Source: Plantago ovata (lineage: Eukaryota > Streptophyta > Magnoliopsida > Lamiales > Plantaginaceae). Taken from it: a stretch of 64,000 bases of DNA. Positions 50,940 to 61,986 of this stretch are shown here, piece after piece. The notes beneath the pieces were generated by a model. That model searched no databases, had not been told where the DNA came from, and saw only the letters and a program-made list of their open reading frames with translations. The number at the start of each line of letters is the position of its first letter. The stretch's first letter is position 1. A program made the translations under genes and the position numbers. The stretch lies in assembly GCA_028274465.1 (NCBI GenBank), contig CM051456.1:93544753-93608752 (forward strand), written 5' to 3'.

Positions 50940-52510
50940 TCAGTAATTGGAACTTTGATGCAAACAGCTACGAAAAGAAACAGTATTGTAACCCAAGTGA
51001 GCGCAGAAGGGGCAAGAGTGGATGGATACCTTGACATTGTGAGATAAAGATGAAGATTGAGGATCAGAAACTGCTTCATGATGTTCTGCAGCAAGTTCAT
51101 CTAGAGGTTTCCATGACATAGGACGTCTCTTTTTTAACCCATTTTCTTTTGATACATCTTCTTGAAACTTGAGCCGGCAAGCTTTGAATAGATCAGAGTC
51201 CAGCTTGATGAACAAGGTGCAAACTTTCAGTGTTAAATTGCGGACATCCTGGTTCCAATGGCATGTGATGTTCATCTCCAGAGCAGGAAAGATAATGGGT
51301 AGTACAACTTGGTAACTCTGCTGGATTAGTTTCTGGATGTGATCATTGTTCAACAGAAGCAAACTGGACACTGCCACCTGAATAACAATTGGATATAAGT
51401 AAGACCTATATTGAACAAGACATAATCATGTAACCATACCTAGTTACCTACCATACAAATTGCTTAACGATAAATATGTACCCAAGAGTGCGAACTTCTT
51501 AAGCAACGTGAAATTCTTCGAAACAGAGGTATCATGAATTCCTTGAACACTTTTGACCGTGTCACTTCAAGAATCTGCTCCAGTTCACTTAAGAATAGAA
51601 CTTCCTTCGAGTTATTGGTTACTGGCCAGTACTTTAACATGCCGGTGATAACAGAATATGAAAGCTTGCTATCCTTCTTGATAAACTGTACAATACAATA
51701 AGATAACTTCTGGTGGTACAAGGCTAAACTTTTGGTTTATGCAGAGGAATTATCGTCGCTTTAAGAGAGATCACATGTTCTTCTTTCAGAGGCAGTAAAA
51801 AAACCCTCAACTATGCAACCAAGAAAGTCCAGAAGTTCAGAAATACCATTATGCCTTTGAGTTTCGAAAACAAAATAATGCAATACATCATTGATAGCAT
51901 TCCTGATGAACAACCGATGCGCAATAAATTTCCCATATATAGATGCGGTGAAGTACAGTTTTCAGATAGCCCCTCTCTCTGGCATCATCTGACTCAAATA
52001 GATCAAGCAGATTTTTAATGAATGCGCGATCAATATACTTTTTGGCAACCCTCACATTGGCTTGCAGGGAAACAACAAAACTCAATAAACATTTGTATGC
52101 AATTTCCAAATGAGGCCAAGTCGGATCCAGTGTAACTAGCTCACCCTCTTCCTCTTTGGCATCCGCCATTACTCTGTTATCTTCCAACTTAACATGATGT
52201 ATTAGCTTATATTTCCTTACTCTTGGAGTAAAGTCTCGAAATATATTTACATATACCATCCTCATGAATGTTTCCATTACTGTTTCTGTAAATTTTGTAT
52301 CTGCACAAGTCACATAATCAACTAAATCCATCAACATTTGTCTCTTGATCTCTTTTTGTGCAGGCTTATCCATAAGATCAGAAAAGTTGAATATAACACA
52401 ACACATCTCAACTTTCTTGATAAACATCTCAAGCCTTTGTCATTTGTAAACATCCTTAAAAGCTGGTGACGCCTCATACGAGGCTGGTGGTTCCTGGGCA
52501 ATAGAAACCA
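50940..52510 (-). pseudogene. PP2A 56-kDa regulatory subunit B' pseudogene
   Basis: Colinear with plant B56 over most of its HEAT-repeat body: [107 protein letters not shown], then, after an intron with donor GGTACA and acceptor CAG at 51378, LLLLNNDHI, LPIIFPALEMN and HWNQDVRNLTLKV. Defects: a TGA near 52440 between AFKDV and the FIKKVEM start, a 4-base ATAT insertion at HRIY (about 51937), one extra base near 51800 and one missing base near 51730. Without these it would be an essentially complete subunit. B56 proteins target PP2A to substrates. Confidence 0.85.
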
Positions 52511-52559
52511 AACGGAAACATGTTTGGCATTTCATTTTACTCTGTTCCTAGGAAGGATT

Positions 52560-53720
52560 ATGGTTCTCGGGTATCCAATCAATTCATCGCCGCCTAAACC
52601 GGAGAGCTTAAGCCAAAAAAAGAACGAACCTGCCCCTATTTGGACGATGACTTAAGCCTAATTAATAGAATGCTGCCATCGAGGTCCATTCTTCTCAAAC
52701 CTGACTCCAGAATCATTATAACATTCATCAATCGATGATTGCACAATGGAAGACTCCATTCATATACTAAAATGGGCCACTACGCCCTTCTCGACCATCC
52801 TTATAGCTTGTTTTGGGTAATTATCAGATCGCTTCAAAGAAATGCCAGAGTCCAGTAAGGAATTGTTGTGAATTCAGTAACCTAACAGAAGAATGCGAAC
52901 GAGGAGCCACTTCCCTATTCGCTAGTGAAGTGGGTCAGCCAATGTCCCCGTCACTAGCCTTCCGGTAGGCAGCCAAAGTTCCACTATTCTACTAATAGAA
53001 GAAAGTATACGCCTATCGATGCCCCCGTACTTCATTTATTCGATTCTTTAAACCTCTTCCCCCCATACCAATCCAAAAAGGGTCTCTTTCATAGACTTTA
53101 TTTGAATCAACATGCTACAGAGATTCTTTCAGATTTCAGAAAAGACGTTTTTGCTTTTCCCTCGAAGCGACTTGGTATTCGTGAGAAGGATGAAATGCCC
53201 CTTTTTGATCTAGTGGAACGTCTCGCTCGAGTTTCCCACGAGGGGAAGTGACAGGCATTCGCCGAAGGATTAGTCAATATATTTATATTCCTTGCTTCGG
53301 CCTTGTGCAAGGCTTGCATACCACTTCGTCCTTTGTAAACCGGTTATAGCAGTCTCGGAGCAACAACCTAAATTTCATGCAGCATCTGAAATGTCTAGGT
53401 CTGATCTGGAAATCTATACATAGTGGATACCCTTTTCGTCGAGAAGGCAAAGAAGAAAAGTGTGAAACGGAACGAGGCAACAATTTAAAGGAGGGGGTGC
53501 TGGATGGACGCTGAAGAAACCAGTCCATGACTTGACATCGGTAGAATGCTACCTCAAATTCCTTTGTTGAGCTTGGCACAGGGAAATGCGCAATTGAACC
53601 ACCTTCCGCACTATTAGTATCGGTGTACTAGACTTTAGGCAGTGCCTCCGTCCCCATTTTTCTTTTGTCACTTATAGAATATTCTACCTAGTTCATGAGT
53701 TTTCCGATACCGACCGATAA
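52560..53720. other. Probable mitochondrial DNA insertion (NUMT)
   Basis: Sequence texture changes: GC rises to near 45%, with phrases such as GTCCCCGTCACTAGCC, TTCCGGTAGGCAGCC, GAGGAGCCACTTCCC and TACTAATAGAAGAAAG, typical of the non-coding part of flowering-plant mitochondrial genomes. A frame near 53104-53250 on the plus strand (LSDFRKDVFAFPSKRLGIRE ... DLVERLARVSHEGK) could be part of a mitochondrial ORF. No rRNA, tRNA or core respiratory gene is recognised, so this rests on composition and style alone. Confidence 0.5.
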
Positions 53721-54118
53721 GTAGACTAAGCTAGGCTTTTTTTTTTGAATGATTTCTCTCTTTTTGGAAAATCCAATCCAGAAGAGTTGTATAATAATAT
53801 TAGAATTGCAAGGTTGTAAGAGAGTGCTCCTATAGTGATTCAATAGAATTCCATCCAAATTCCCGGTAAAATTGGATGGAAGAGATTCCAAGTATCTCTT
53901 GTTGATGGAAGAGTTTATTATTTCGATAAAATAAATAATAGATTCAAAATCCTTCCATGGAAGAACCACAAAAGGCTTATCTCAATTCTAGCAGCAGGAC
54001 CAAAGTAGAATTTAGGTTATACTTCTACGAAAGATGATGCTAACTTCCTAGCATCCCTATGTTTATATTTTCCTCGATGGACAAGTTAACTCTTTATAAT
54101 TTTAAAGTCACAGTTAAG
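53721..54118. other. Intergenic, no gene seen
   Basis: May include the tail of the organelle-derived block (to about 53990). The 93-codon minus-strand frame 53688-53969 has no known family. Confidence 0.4.
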
Positions 54119-54120
54119 TA

Positions 54121-54439
54121 CTTCCTCCGGAAACTTTATAGTTTTACACTTCATTTTTGTTGATTTTTCAATGTCCGGTTTGACCTCAAATTAATAATAA
54201 CTCGTTGCGAAAAATAATTTAAAAAATTATATTATGAAATTATACTTATTATATATATTTGTATAATATAAATTTTAAAATTAATTTTTTCATAATCAAT
54301 TATGATTAATTTGAGGTCAAATCGGACATAAAAAAGTCAACAAAAACAAAGGGTAAAACTATAAGTCAACAAATCGGACATAAAAAAGTCAACAAAAAAA
54401 AAACAAAGTCTAAAACTATTAAGTTTCCCGAGGAAATAG
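54121..54439. mobile_element. Stowaway-like MITE with internal duplication
   Basis: The left end CTTCCTCCGGAAACTTTATA and right end (reverse complement) CTATTTCCTCGGGAAACTTA form imperfect inverted repeats that extend inward through GTTTGACCTCAAATTAAT for about 60 bases. TA flanks both ends. A 50-base block near the right end (TCGGACATAAAAAAGTCAAC ...) is repeated in tandem at about 54316 and 54372. Confidence 0.8.
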
Positions 54440-55310
54440 TAATTAATCACAAGAAGAGCGTCAGCTCTATTTATTTTAGTTTGGAGCGCCTACAACAATA
54501 ATACGGCCGTTTTTATCAAATGCCGAGTTAGTCCTATCCAGAGACGGACGCCAAAGTTCTTCATTCCCGCGCCAAAGCACGTACTTAACGATTCTGAGCT
54601 TCAATCTTCATTCGTTTTCAGTCGTTTGGTGAAAAAAACACTAAAACCCTTGTTCCTGATTGGATGCCAGGGAGAATCTCTACGCCGCAGTGTACGCCAT
54701 TGGCCGCTTGACTCCAGTCATACTCTCTGTTTCTCCAATTCATCTACGAGCACTTTCCCCCCAATTCATTTGTTTTGGTTAGTTTGTCCTGGGTAACAAT
54801 GGTGTAAGTCCGCTCACTTGATGAATTTAAATTGCTTAATTGGCCTTGATTAGGTTGTTGGATAGTAAAATTTCTATTTCATGCATGTGTGTATTTGCAC
54901 AATTACTTTGATCAGCTAAGGTTGGTTATATGATATGATGTTACCTCCTGTTATGATTTGATACAGTATGTTGTTTTATGCTTAAACTCATCTGGTATGG
55001 GCTGGCTCATAACTCGAGATTCGGAAGTTTGGTTGCAGCTGGTTATAGTGTATTTTTGTTCGATTTTTAGAAATTGGGTGAGCATCTTCATGAATTAAAC
55101 TGCTGATTGTTTGAAAGTGATGACTCTGAGAGATGATATTTTGCATTGTCTATATCTTGAAAACAAATTATGAATATACTATGGATTTAGTTACAGTACT
55201 AACACTTCTTTCATATTCATGACATTATCCAGGGAAAGAGGAGGGCAGTTTCGATACATTAATTGCCATAAGGAGGTTGAAGATTTGCTAGCTGTTGTGT
55301 AACACTTTAG
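54440..55310 (+). other. Upstream region of the SAM-carrier relic
   Basis: No long frame. 54530-54790 is CT-rich and less AT-rich, like a plant 5' untranslated region. The following 400 bases look like intron. The first exons of the carrier (membrane segments 1-4) are not recognisable. Confidence 0.35.
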
Positions 55311-55656
55311 TACTGTAGGAAACCGCAGGACAACTGCAATTGTTGGACAGACTGTAGGTGCCCTTGGAGGACTTGCAGCATCTTCTTTCGTCAGGCGTAT
55401 GTAAGATTACTGTCCCTCCCTCCTTTACCTTTAATACGTATTGTTTTGGAGTGAATTCTCAGGATGTTTTACTTATTTATGCTTGCATGCTGATTCCATC
55501 GATCATCTTCTCTTGAATCTTTAGGTTGTTAAGAAGCGGATGCAGACCGGGATTCTGCCCCTACTGCATCAGGTTTATAGTTTCAAATGAAGGCTTTAAA
55601 GGATTTTTTGCAGTAATGATGACAACACCAAATGCTAGGCATTATGCAATCTAAGG
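55311..55656 (+). pseudogene. Mitochondrial S-adenosylmethionine carrier-like relic
   Basis: Two exon-like pieces. The first (about 55317-55404) reads TTAIVGQTVGALGGLAASS, matching the TAGALGGLAASL segment of plant SAMC carriers. The second (about 55525-55656) reads VVKKRMQTG, then in a shifted frame RFIVSNEGFKGFFA, matching VVKQRMQTG...RLIVSKEGFKGLYAGY. The order, the Q-R-M-Q-T-G carrier motif and the spacing agree with the third repeat of the family. A frameshift and a stop (TAA about 55654) replace the rest. No intact membrane-spanning core remains. Confidence 0.65.
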
Positions 55657-55689
55657 TAAGATACCATAATTCAGTAACAAGAAACGGGC

Positions 55690-55792
55690 TTTAGTGCTTC
55701 AATACTCCATCAGATTGGAGCAGGACACTAAGCTCCTTTCTGGATTTGTTAATCAGAAGAAATTCGGTGGAGACAAGCCTTACAGTTACAGG
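55690..55792 (+). pseudogene. Exon-like fragment of unknown gene
   Basis: One frame reads [20 protein letters not shown] and then [12 protein letters not shown] before a GTAAAT donor-like site. Composition is protein-like, but it matches no family that I can name. It follows the SAM-carrier relic directly and may be from a different gene. Confidence 0.3.
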
Positions 55793-56244
55793 TAAATTCT
55801 ATGACCTCTTCGATCGATCTCAGCTTTAGTGTGGCTAATTCTTCCATTTATGAACTTTATCTTCTACCTCTTCATCAGAAAAAGTAACACATTCCAATTT
55901 CATATGCCACCGGCGAGCAAATAGCCTAGATGTGGCATGTGGCAATGCGCATATGCCATTAATTTACAATTAAATCAGTATATATATACCACCAAAAATA
56001 TGGAGATAATTTTCCGTAAAAAAATTCATTGCCAATTTGGGAGGGAATTAATTCAGCTTTTCACAATTTATTGCATACATTTTCCTGCCAAAACACATTT
56101 ACAATTGGGTGGAAATTATTTTTTCTCGCTCTAATTCCATCTTTATATGTCGTCATCTCTTAATCTTTTCGAGTTCCCATTCTGAAGTACAAAAATAAAA
56201 GAAAAACCTAATTCCTCTTTCAAAGTCCTCCAAGAGTTCAGAAA

Positions 56245-57420
56245 ATGTTTGATGTTCCATCGGATCTATTCTGCGAATTCTCATCCGCGTCCCGACTGAG
56301 TCTCTTCCTCGCCTCAGGTGTATTTGCAAAGCATGGCGTGAAATATCAATGATCCGGTTTTTATGAGGTTGCAACTCCAATACCAATTAGACGGAAGAGA
56401 ATGTTTCATCATCTGTAAACAAACCGGTGGATGTGGTAATCTCTGTTCCCTTTCATTAAGCTTCTTAACTATTCCGGTCAAAATAGGAAAGCAGTTGAGG
56501 CGATTTAGAGTTATGAATCTGTGTCGCCGCGGTGTGTCGCCTATAACCCATATGCCAGATCCTTCTTGTCATGGTCTAATAATTCTTTGTCACTCTGCTA
56601 CAAAATTCAAATGGGCCGTTCGGAATCCTTTTAACAAGGATTTTCTTGAGTTGCCTCCCTATGAACATTTAACTATGAGAGGAAGGCTAGCATCTGGAGG
56701 TATTGGCTATGATGTCATTTCCGATGATTATAAGGTGGTTAGAATCCAAGAACTTGCCAATTCTTCCGTGGAGACTTTAATCTACTCCATGAAATCGAAT
56801 ACATGGCGTAGGATAGAGTATTATCCATATTATATATGTTGGGCTAAACAGATGCGAGCATGGTGTTTTCCACAATGGTGGGCTATACTGGTTTTACAAA
56901 ATAAACATGGAGGGGATCGGTGTGGTGGGACGAATACTTGCTTTCGATATTGCCTATGATAAGTACCGCCAGATACCGGCACCTGCTTCCTTTTCATCTA
57001 TTCATCTAGCAGACACATATGTTGGAGCATTTGGTGAATGTTTATTTATTACTTATTTTTATAATGGTCAATTTGATATATGATGTTGAAAGATGATCAA
57101 GGAGAGAACATATGGGATATGTTTGTTTCGCTAAAAGGATTACATGTGTTTGGCATTCAACTACTTTATTCATGTCCAAGGTTCATCTTCTATTCCAAGA
57201 CTAAGCAAAAAATTGCTATAAAACATGGGCATGACCGTTTGTGGATTGATGTTGAAAAGAAATATGGAACGGGAGTATCTATGTTTGGTCTAGATAGTAG
57301 TTTCTCTTGTCAAGCGTTCCACTAAGCCTTATTCGGCTCAATGGAAGCAGCAATTACACATGTGAAACCCATTTCAAAGGGAACATTGAAGAGGAACAGA
57401 ACAATATGTCATGACCGGTG
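56245..57420 (+). pseudogene. F-box / FBA-type gene, frameshifted
   Basis: Starts MFDVPSDLF and, after a one-base shift, LRILIRVPTESLPRLRCICK with AWREIS: a clear F-box. After a second shift the FBA domain follows (DPVFMRLQLQ, SCHGLIILCHS, WAVRNPFNKDFLELPPYE, GIGYDVISDDYKVVRI, LIYSMKSNTWRRI). A third shift near 56885 leads into GRILAFDIAYDKYRQIPAP and a fourth near 57078 into WDMFVSLKGLHVFG ... KYGTGVSMFGLDSSFSC. An SCF ubiquitin-ligase substrate adaptor is the family role. With at least four frame changes it is dead. An inverted partial copy lies at 59068-59787. Confidence 0.85.
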
Positions 57421-59067
57421 AAATAACTTGTCCGTAGGGTACAACCTTTCAACATGATCATCCCCAGTTTTGTTTCTCCAAGTAAACTAACTATATAAAA
57501 TTGAAAATAAATACAAGTGTGTTTTAAACTTTTAACCCAACGGAGTAGCTTATAGCAATCATGTGGAGATAGATTTTGTGTATGTTTTTAACTGATTGAA
57601 ACCAAATAATGTATTCCCTAAGATCTACTGTTGGAGATGCTATAATACGTCTTATGCAACTCATGGCATAAGATGGTCTTAAGCAATAGAATATTTACAA
57701 TTTTACTATTGCACCAATTATTTTTAATTTATTATTTATTACAATAATACACCACTCAAATTACTGTATTCATTCTTTCTTCAATTAATACCACACTAAC
57801 AATACTCTATTCATTTTTTTCTTATATGATACTCCAATCACAATTAATTTTGTAAAAAATTGTGCCCTCACAAGTCACTAGTTATGAGAAATTGTGAGGG
57901 ATGGTAGGAATAACATGTTTTGTATTTTGCGAACCAATCTTAAATCATACCATATTGAAAAGAAAAGGCACAGATCTCAAATAGTATCAAACAATATTTG
58001 ATATTAAAAAATTGTATAACATGAAATCCATCACTTATATATCCTCACATAATAATAATAATAAATAATAATAATAATAATAAAATACTAAAATAGCAAA
58101 TCTAGATTCATGGACATGAATTCCAAAACTTTTCGTAGAAAAGATGAAAAAGTCGAACACTAGAGCCGGGACCTTGAGAATGTTTGGTTGGCAATAACAA
58201 TAAAAAAAGGTAACTAAATATTACGATGCTAAAACACATATGCACCAACTGGATCAAACTGATCCTAATCAGAATACTGATATAAATCATCCTCGACATG
58301 AGATGGAATCACAAAATTGCAAGTTTCCAGCTTCAAAGGCAACATGCAAAAACAAATGTTGTATTAACTTAACTAGTCAAAGATTAGAATGCACTAGTAA
58401 GGTAAATACTTCAAAGTAGATGCCAATAAACCCATAAATAATCATTAACTAGTACTATATCGTGCCATGGCACAACATATTCATGATAGATGTATGCATT
58501 CAGACATAAAAAAGTTTTAGAATTAGACTTTGGTCATCCATAGATGGTAGTAACACACTATTATATGGCTATTCCATTGAAACAAAAAAGAAGCAAAAGT
58601 AAAAACTGATCTCTTATGATTTATGTCAAATGAAAACTCATCCGACATAGTCAAAGGGAAATGCAACTAGTACAATTTTTTAATTGTTAATACATTTTCA
58701 TATTTTATTCTTTCCCATAAAGCAAAGTAAGATATGTTCTGATGTACCTTGCAATTCTCCATTTATGCCGGGTTTAGGAATCCCAACATAAGACCCTAAT
58801 TTTTATTCAACAAAGTAATATACTATTTCTAAACTATATGGTATACTAGGTATTTATTGCCAACAAAAGATTAAAGAACAAATAACTCACCCACCTATAA
58901 TTATGGATGTCAAAACAAACAAATGAATCTTTAACTTTAGTAATCAAACAATCTCTACTATGTTTAAGCACAAAAAATAATTGCAGTATATAGCACTAAT
59001 TAGTTAGGAACGACTTTCTTTACATTCAATTCTCAAAAGCCTAGTAAAGCATTAAGCAAGAGTGACT
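57421..59067. other. Intergenic spacer between inverted F-box copies
   Basis: AT-rich, with an (AAT)n microsatellite (58049-58084). No gene or clear transposon ends found. Confidence 0.5.
58049..58084. repeat. (AAT)n microsatellite
   Basis: About twelve AAT/ATA units with one slipped register. Confidence 0.9.
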
Positions 59068-59787
59068 TCACCTATCACGACATATAGTTCTTTTCCTCTT
59101 CAACGTTCCCTTTGGAGCAGTGGTTTCACATGTGTAGTTTCTGCTTCCATTGAGCCAAATAAGGCTTAGTGGAAACACTTGACAAGAGAAACTACCATCC
59201 AAATCCAATATAGATACTCTCGTTCCACATTTATGTTCTACATCATACCACAAAAAGGTCATCCCTATTTTGTATAACAACTTGTTGTTTAGTCTTGGAA
59301 TAGAAGATGAGCCTTGGACAATAATGCAGCCGAATACCAAACATATGTACTCCTTTTAGAGAAACAAACATATCCCATATGGTCTCTCCTTGCTCATTTT
59401 TCAACATCCATATACCAAATCGATCATTATAAGCATAAGATATAAATAATCATCACCAAATGTTCAACATATGTGTCCATTAGGTGAATAGATGAAAAGG
59501 AAGCAGGTGTTGGTATCTGGTGGTACTTCTCAGAGCCAAGATCGAAAGCAAGTATTTGTCCCACCCCACCGATTCCATCCATCTGTATTTTGTCGAACCA
59601 GTATAACCTACCATTAAAAACACTCACCATATTCGCATCTGCCCAGCCCAACATAATATGGATAATCCTAAATCCTACGCCATGTATTCAATTCATGGAG
59701 TAGATTAAAGTCTCCATGAAGAATTGGCAATTTGTTGGATTCTCATCACCTTATAATCATCAGAAATTGCGTCATACCAATCCTCCA
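59068..59787 (-). pseudogene. F-box / FBA-type gene, inverted partial copy
   Basis: The minus strand parallels 56695-57420: sequence equivalent to GGIGYD..SDDYKV and the LIYSM/WRRI region (59787-59660, several stops), then MVSVFNGRLYWFDKIQMDG and GQILAFDLGSEKYHQIPTP (59654-59427), then VFGCIIVQGSSSIPRLNNKL and GTRVSILDLDGSFSCQVFP (59340-59068). The F-box end would lie beyond 59787, where the assembly gap begins. It has lost frame several times. Confidence 0.8.
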
Positions 59788-59887
59788 NNNNNNNNNNNNN
59801 NNNNNNNNNNNNNNNNNNNNNNNNNNNNNNNNNNNNNNNNNNNNNNNNNNNNNNNNNNNNNNNNNNNNNNNNNNNNNNNNNNNNNNN
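59788..59887. other. Assembly gap (100 N)
   Basis: A run of exactly 100 N, normally a gap of unknown size. It separates the inverted F-box copy from the inverted LINE-plus-flank copy, so the true distance and the missing F-box 5' end are unknown. Confidence 0.98.
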
Positions 59888-60544
59888 TTTTCAATTTTCA
59901 CAGTTTCTTATTTTATTATCCCAATCATGTTTTGACAAAATTGGTTTACACTTTTATTCCAAAAAACAATTCAGTAAAACATGTCGATCTCAGATACAGA
60001 AATCGACAGGGGACTTCTAATCGACTACATAAAACCTGCTGCGTACAAATTATTCTAATCTGTACACAACTCCAGCAGTTGTTTCATCTCCTATACATCG
60101 GTTCTTGACGACATTCTTTATTAAATCAACTAACATTCACTATGCTATTGAAAGGTGTTTGTGCAAAATTACTTCAGATTTCTGGCCCTCCATAAGCATA
60201 GGCAGCTTCTGTAAAGCACACTCAACGTTTGGCGTGTTTGATTTCCCTTTTGTTGTAACAAAACCCGTCCCATTCAATTCTTCTCAAGTGTCTGGGCACA
60301 TGTGTAATTTTCATCCACAACAACAGTCTAGTCCGACTGTTCGATAGTGCTAAAGCAGAAAAACATGCACAGACTTTCCTGTCTGCCATAGCACACAGTC
60401 TCCGTTTGCAGCAATCCCCATTCTGATAAGGCGATCCCTGGTATATAATCTATCATGAAATGCCTGCCAGATAATAAAGATTGCACGAGGTTGAGCTTTA
60501 TTACCATAAAACAGTTTTCTCCAAGGCACAACAGGCCTACCACC
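59888..60544 (-). pseudogene. Inverted second copy of the LINE fragment and its flank
   Basis: Read on the minus strand, 60544-59930 matches about 2547-3160 (GGTGGTAGGCCTGTTGTGCC through the AATAAAAG region), with many small deletions that destroy the frame. 59925-59888 then matches the host flank after the LINE (GATTGGGATA..AAATAAG and GTGAAAATTGAAAA). Because the flank is shared, the pair arose by DNA duplication and not by two retropositions. The LTR at 60545 cuts it. Confidence 0.85.
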
Positions 60545-61817
60545 TGATGAATGTGTATTTTACAGTTTCATTCGAGTCTTTTTCACCTATTTTAGCTATC
60601 CTCTATGTTAATTTAGCTATATTTTAGTACATTTTATTAGAATAGTGTCACGTTTCCCTTTAGATTTTATTTTACAGGTTTTGGTTGAAATTCGAAGATT
60701 TCCGGGCAATTATATTAAAGTTGACAAGGAATTGGTGTTCCCGAAGCCTATTTTGAGTATCTGAAGGTTTCCGGATAGGATTTGAAGTCTAGGGGCCGAA
60801 TCTGGAGGTTAGAAGGCTACTAGAAGTCAGAAACCGAGTCCGAAAAGGGGAAGAAATCCAAAAACGCGTCGAAAATGCGGAATTCCGCGAGAAAAAGTCT
60901 GGGGCGAACCGCCGCATGCTGGGGCGAACTGCCCCGTAGTTTTTCGGGGCCTATATATAGTGCTCAGTTTTTCTCCGAAAATCATATCTTTCCAGACCTA
61001 CTTTCTCACCTCTCTCTATAGTTTTAGGTAGGAACTTCCCGGGGCCTGTCCTGGGCGTTCCGTAGCTTAGGGGATACTTTTTCATAGCAGTTTGGAGCTC
61101 GTAGGATCGCAATCATCCGGAGATTGACAACCTTCGGTAACTTTGTATCTTACAGTTTTATTCTACTTATTTTATTATATTCTTTCAACATGTTTTCTTC
61201 TATGATTTCTGTTGATTGCATGCCTATTATGAGTAGCTAAACTTATCATTGGTGGTAGTATGTGAATTCTTAGCGAAGGGAAGATAATCATGCTAATGGC
61301 TATATCGCGCATTATACTCCGTGTCATTGCTTTATTTTGTTGATCAGGCACAACCTAAATTCTCGTATGTTGTATTAATTATTATGCATGTTTGGACACT
61401 TGTCGACCATCAGACCAATTATCTTCGTAGTGTTGAATAATTACGGAACACACTAGGACAATAGTGATTGACTTGTCAGACCAATTATCTTCGTAGTGCT
61501 TAATATTTGCAACAGGACACTAGATTGATTCAAAGATCTCTATGCAAGACCGAGGAATTTATGCATGATTATCGACCCGTTATGTTAAGAAGGACCATAC
61601 TATCACCAATCTCCATTATCTGCTAGAAAACCCCTTTTGCTATCTGTTTTCTGTTTTATATTCTCTTGTTAAATAGATAAAGCTAGTTATAGTCCTGAGA
61701 GAACGACACTCGAGTCATTCTACTGCTACACTACGGTTTTCGTTGTAGTTGTGGATTGCCTTTGGCTAATTATAAATTTATTTGCGTGAACTCGGAGCAC
61801 GACATCCGCGTTCATCA
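60545..61817 (+). repeat. 5' LTR of right-hand Athila-type element
   Basis: 1273 bp, TGATGAATG...CGTTCATCA. Two palindrome sites occur at about 60901-60935 (GGGGCGAACCGCC and GGGGCGAACTGCCCC). The TATA box CTATATATAG is at 60951-60960. Confidence 0.93.
60951..60960 (+). promoter_or_regulatory. LTR TATA box
   Basis: CTATATATAG about 16 bases after the palindromes. The same arrangement holds in all six LTRs of this family in the window. Confidence 0.7.
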
Positions 61818-61819
61818 AA

Positions 61820-61838
61820 TTGGCGCCGTTGCCGGGGA
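61820..61838 (+). other. Athila-type primer-binding site
   Basis: TTGGCGCCGTTGCCGGGGA, an exact match to the usual Athila sequence, two bases inside the LTR. Confidence 0.93.
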
Positions 61839-61986
61839 CTATACTCCTTTTTCTGTTTAATTTGTTTATATTTACAGCTTTAGATTCCTAATTCTATTAG
61901 TTTTAGTTTTCCTTTTTTAATATCTCTCTAATACTGCTTTCCTAGTCTGTTTCTAATCACCTTTCCTAGTCTGTTACAGATAGTGT

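Noticed and set aside
50940..52427. Functional PP2A B' gene with unusual introns
   Set aside because: The breaks are 1-4 base shifts and a TGA inside conserved coding, not flanked by splice signals, so a pseudogene is more likely unless the assembly is wrong.
57600..57960. Possible MITE starting near GTTGGAGATGCT
   Set aside because: I could not find a matching inverted end or target duplication.
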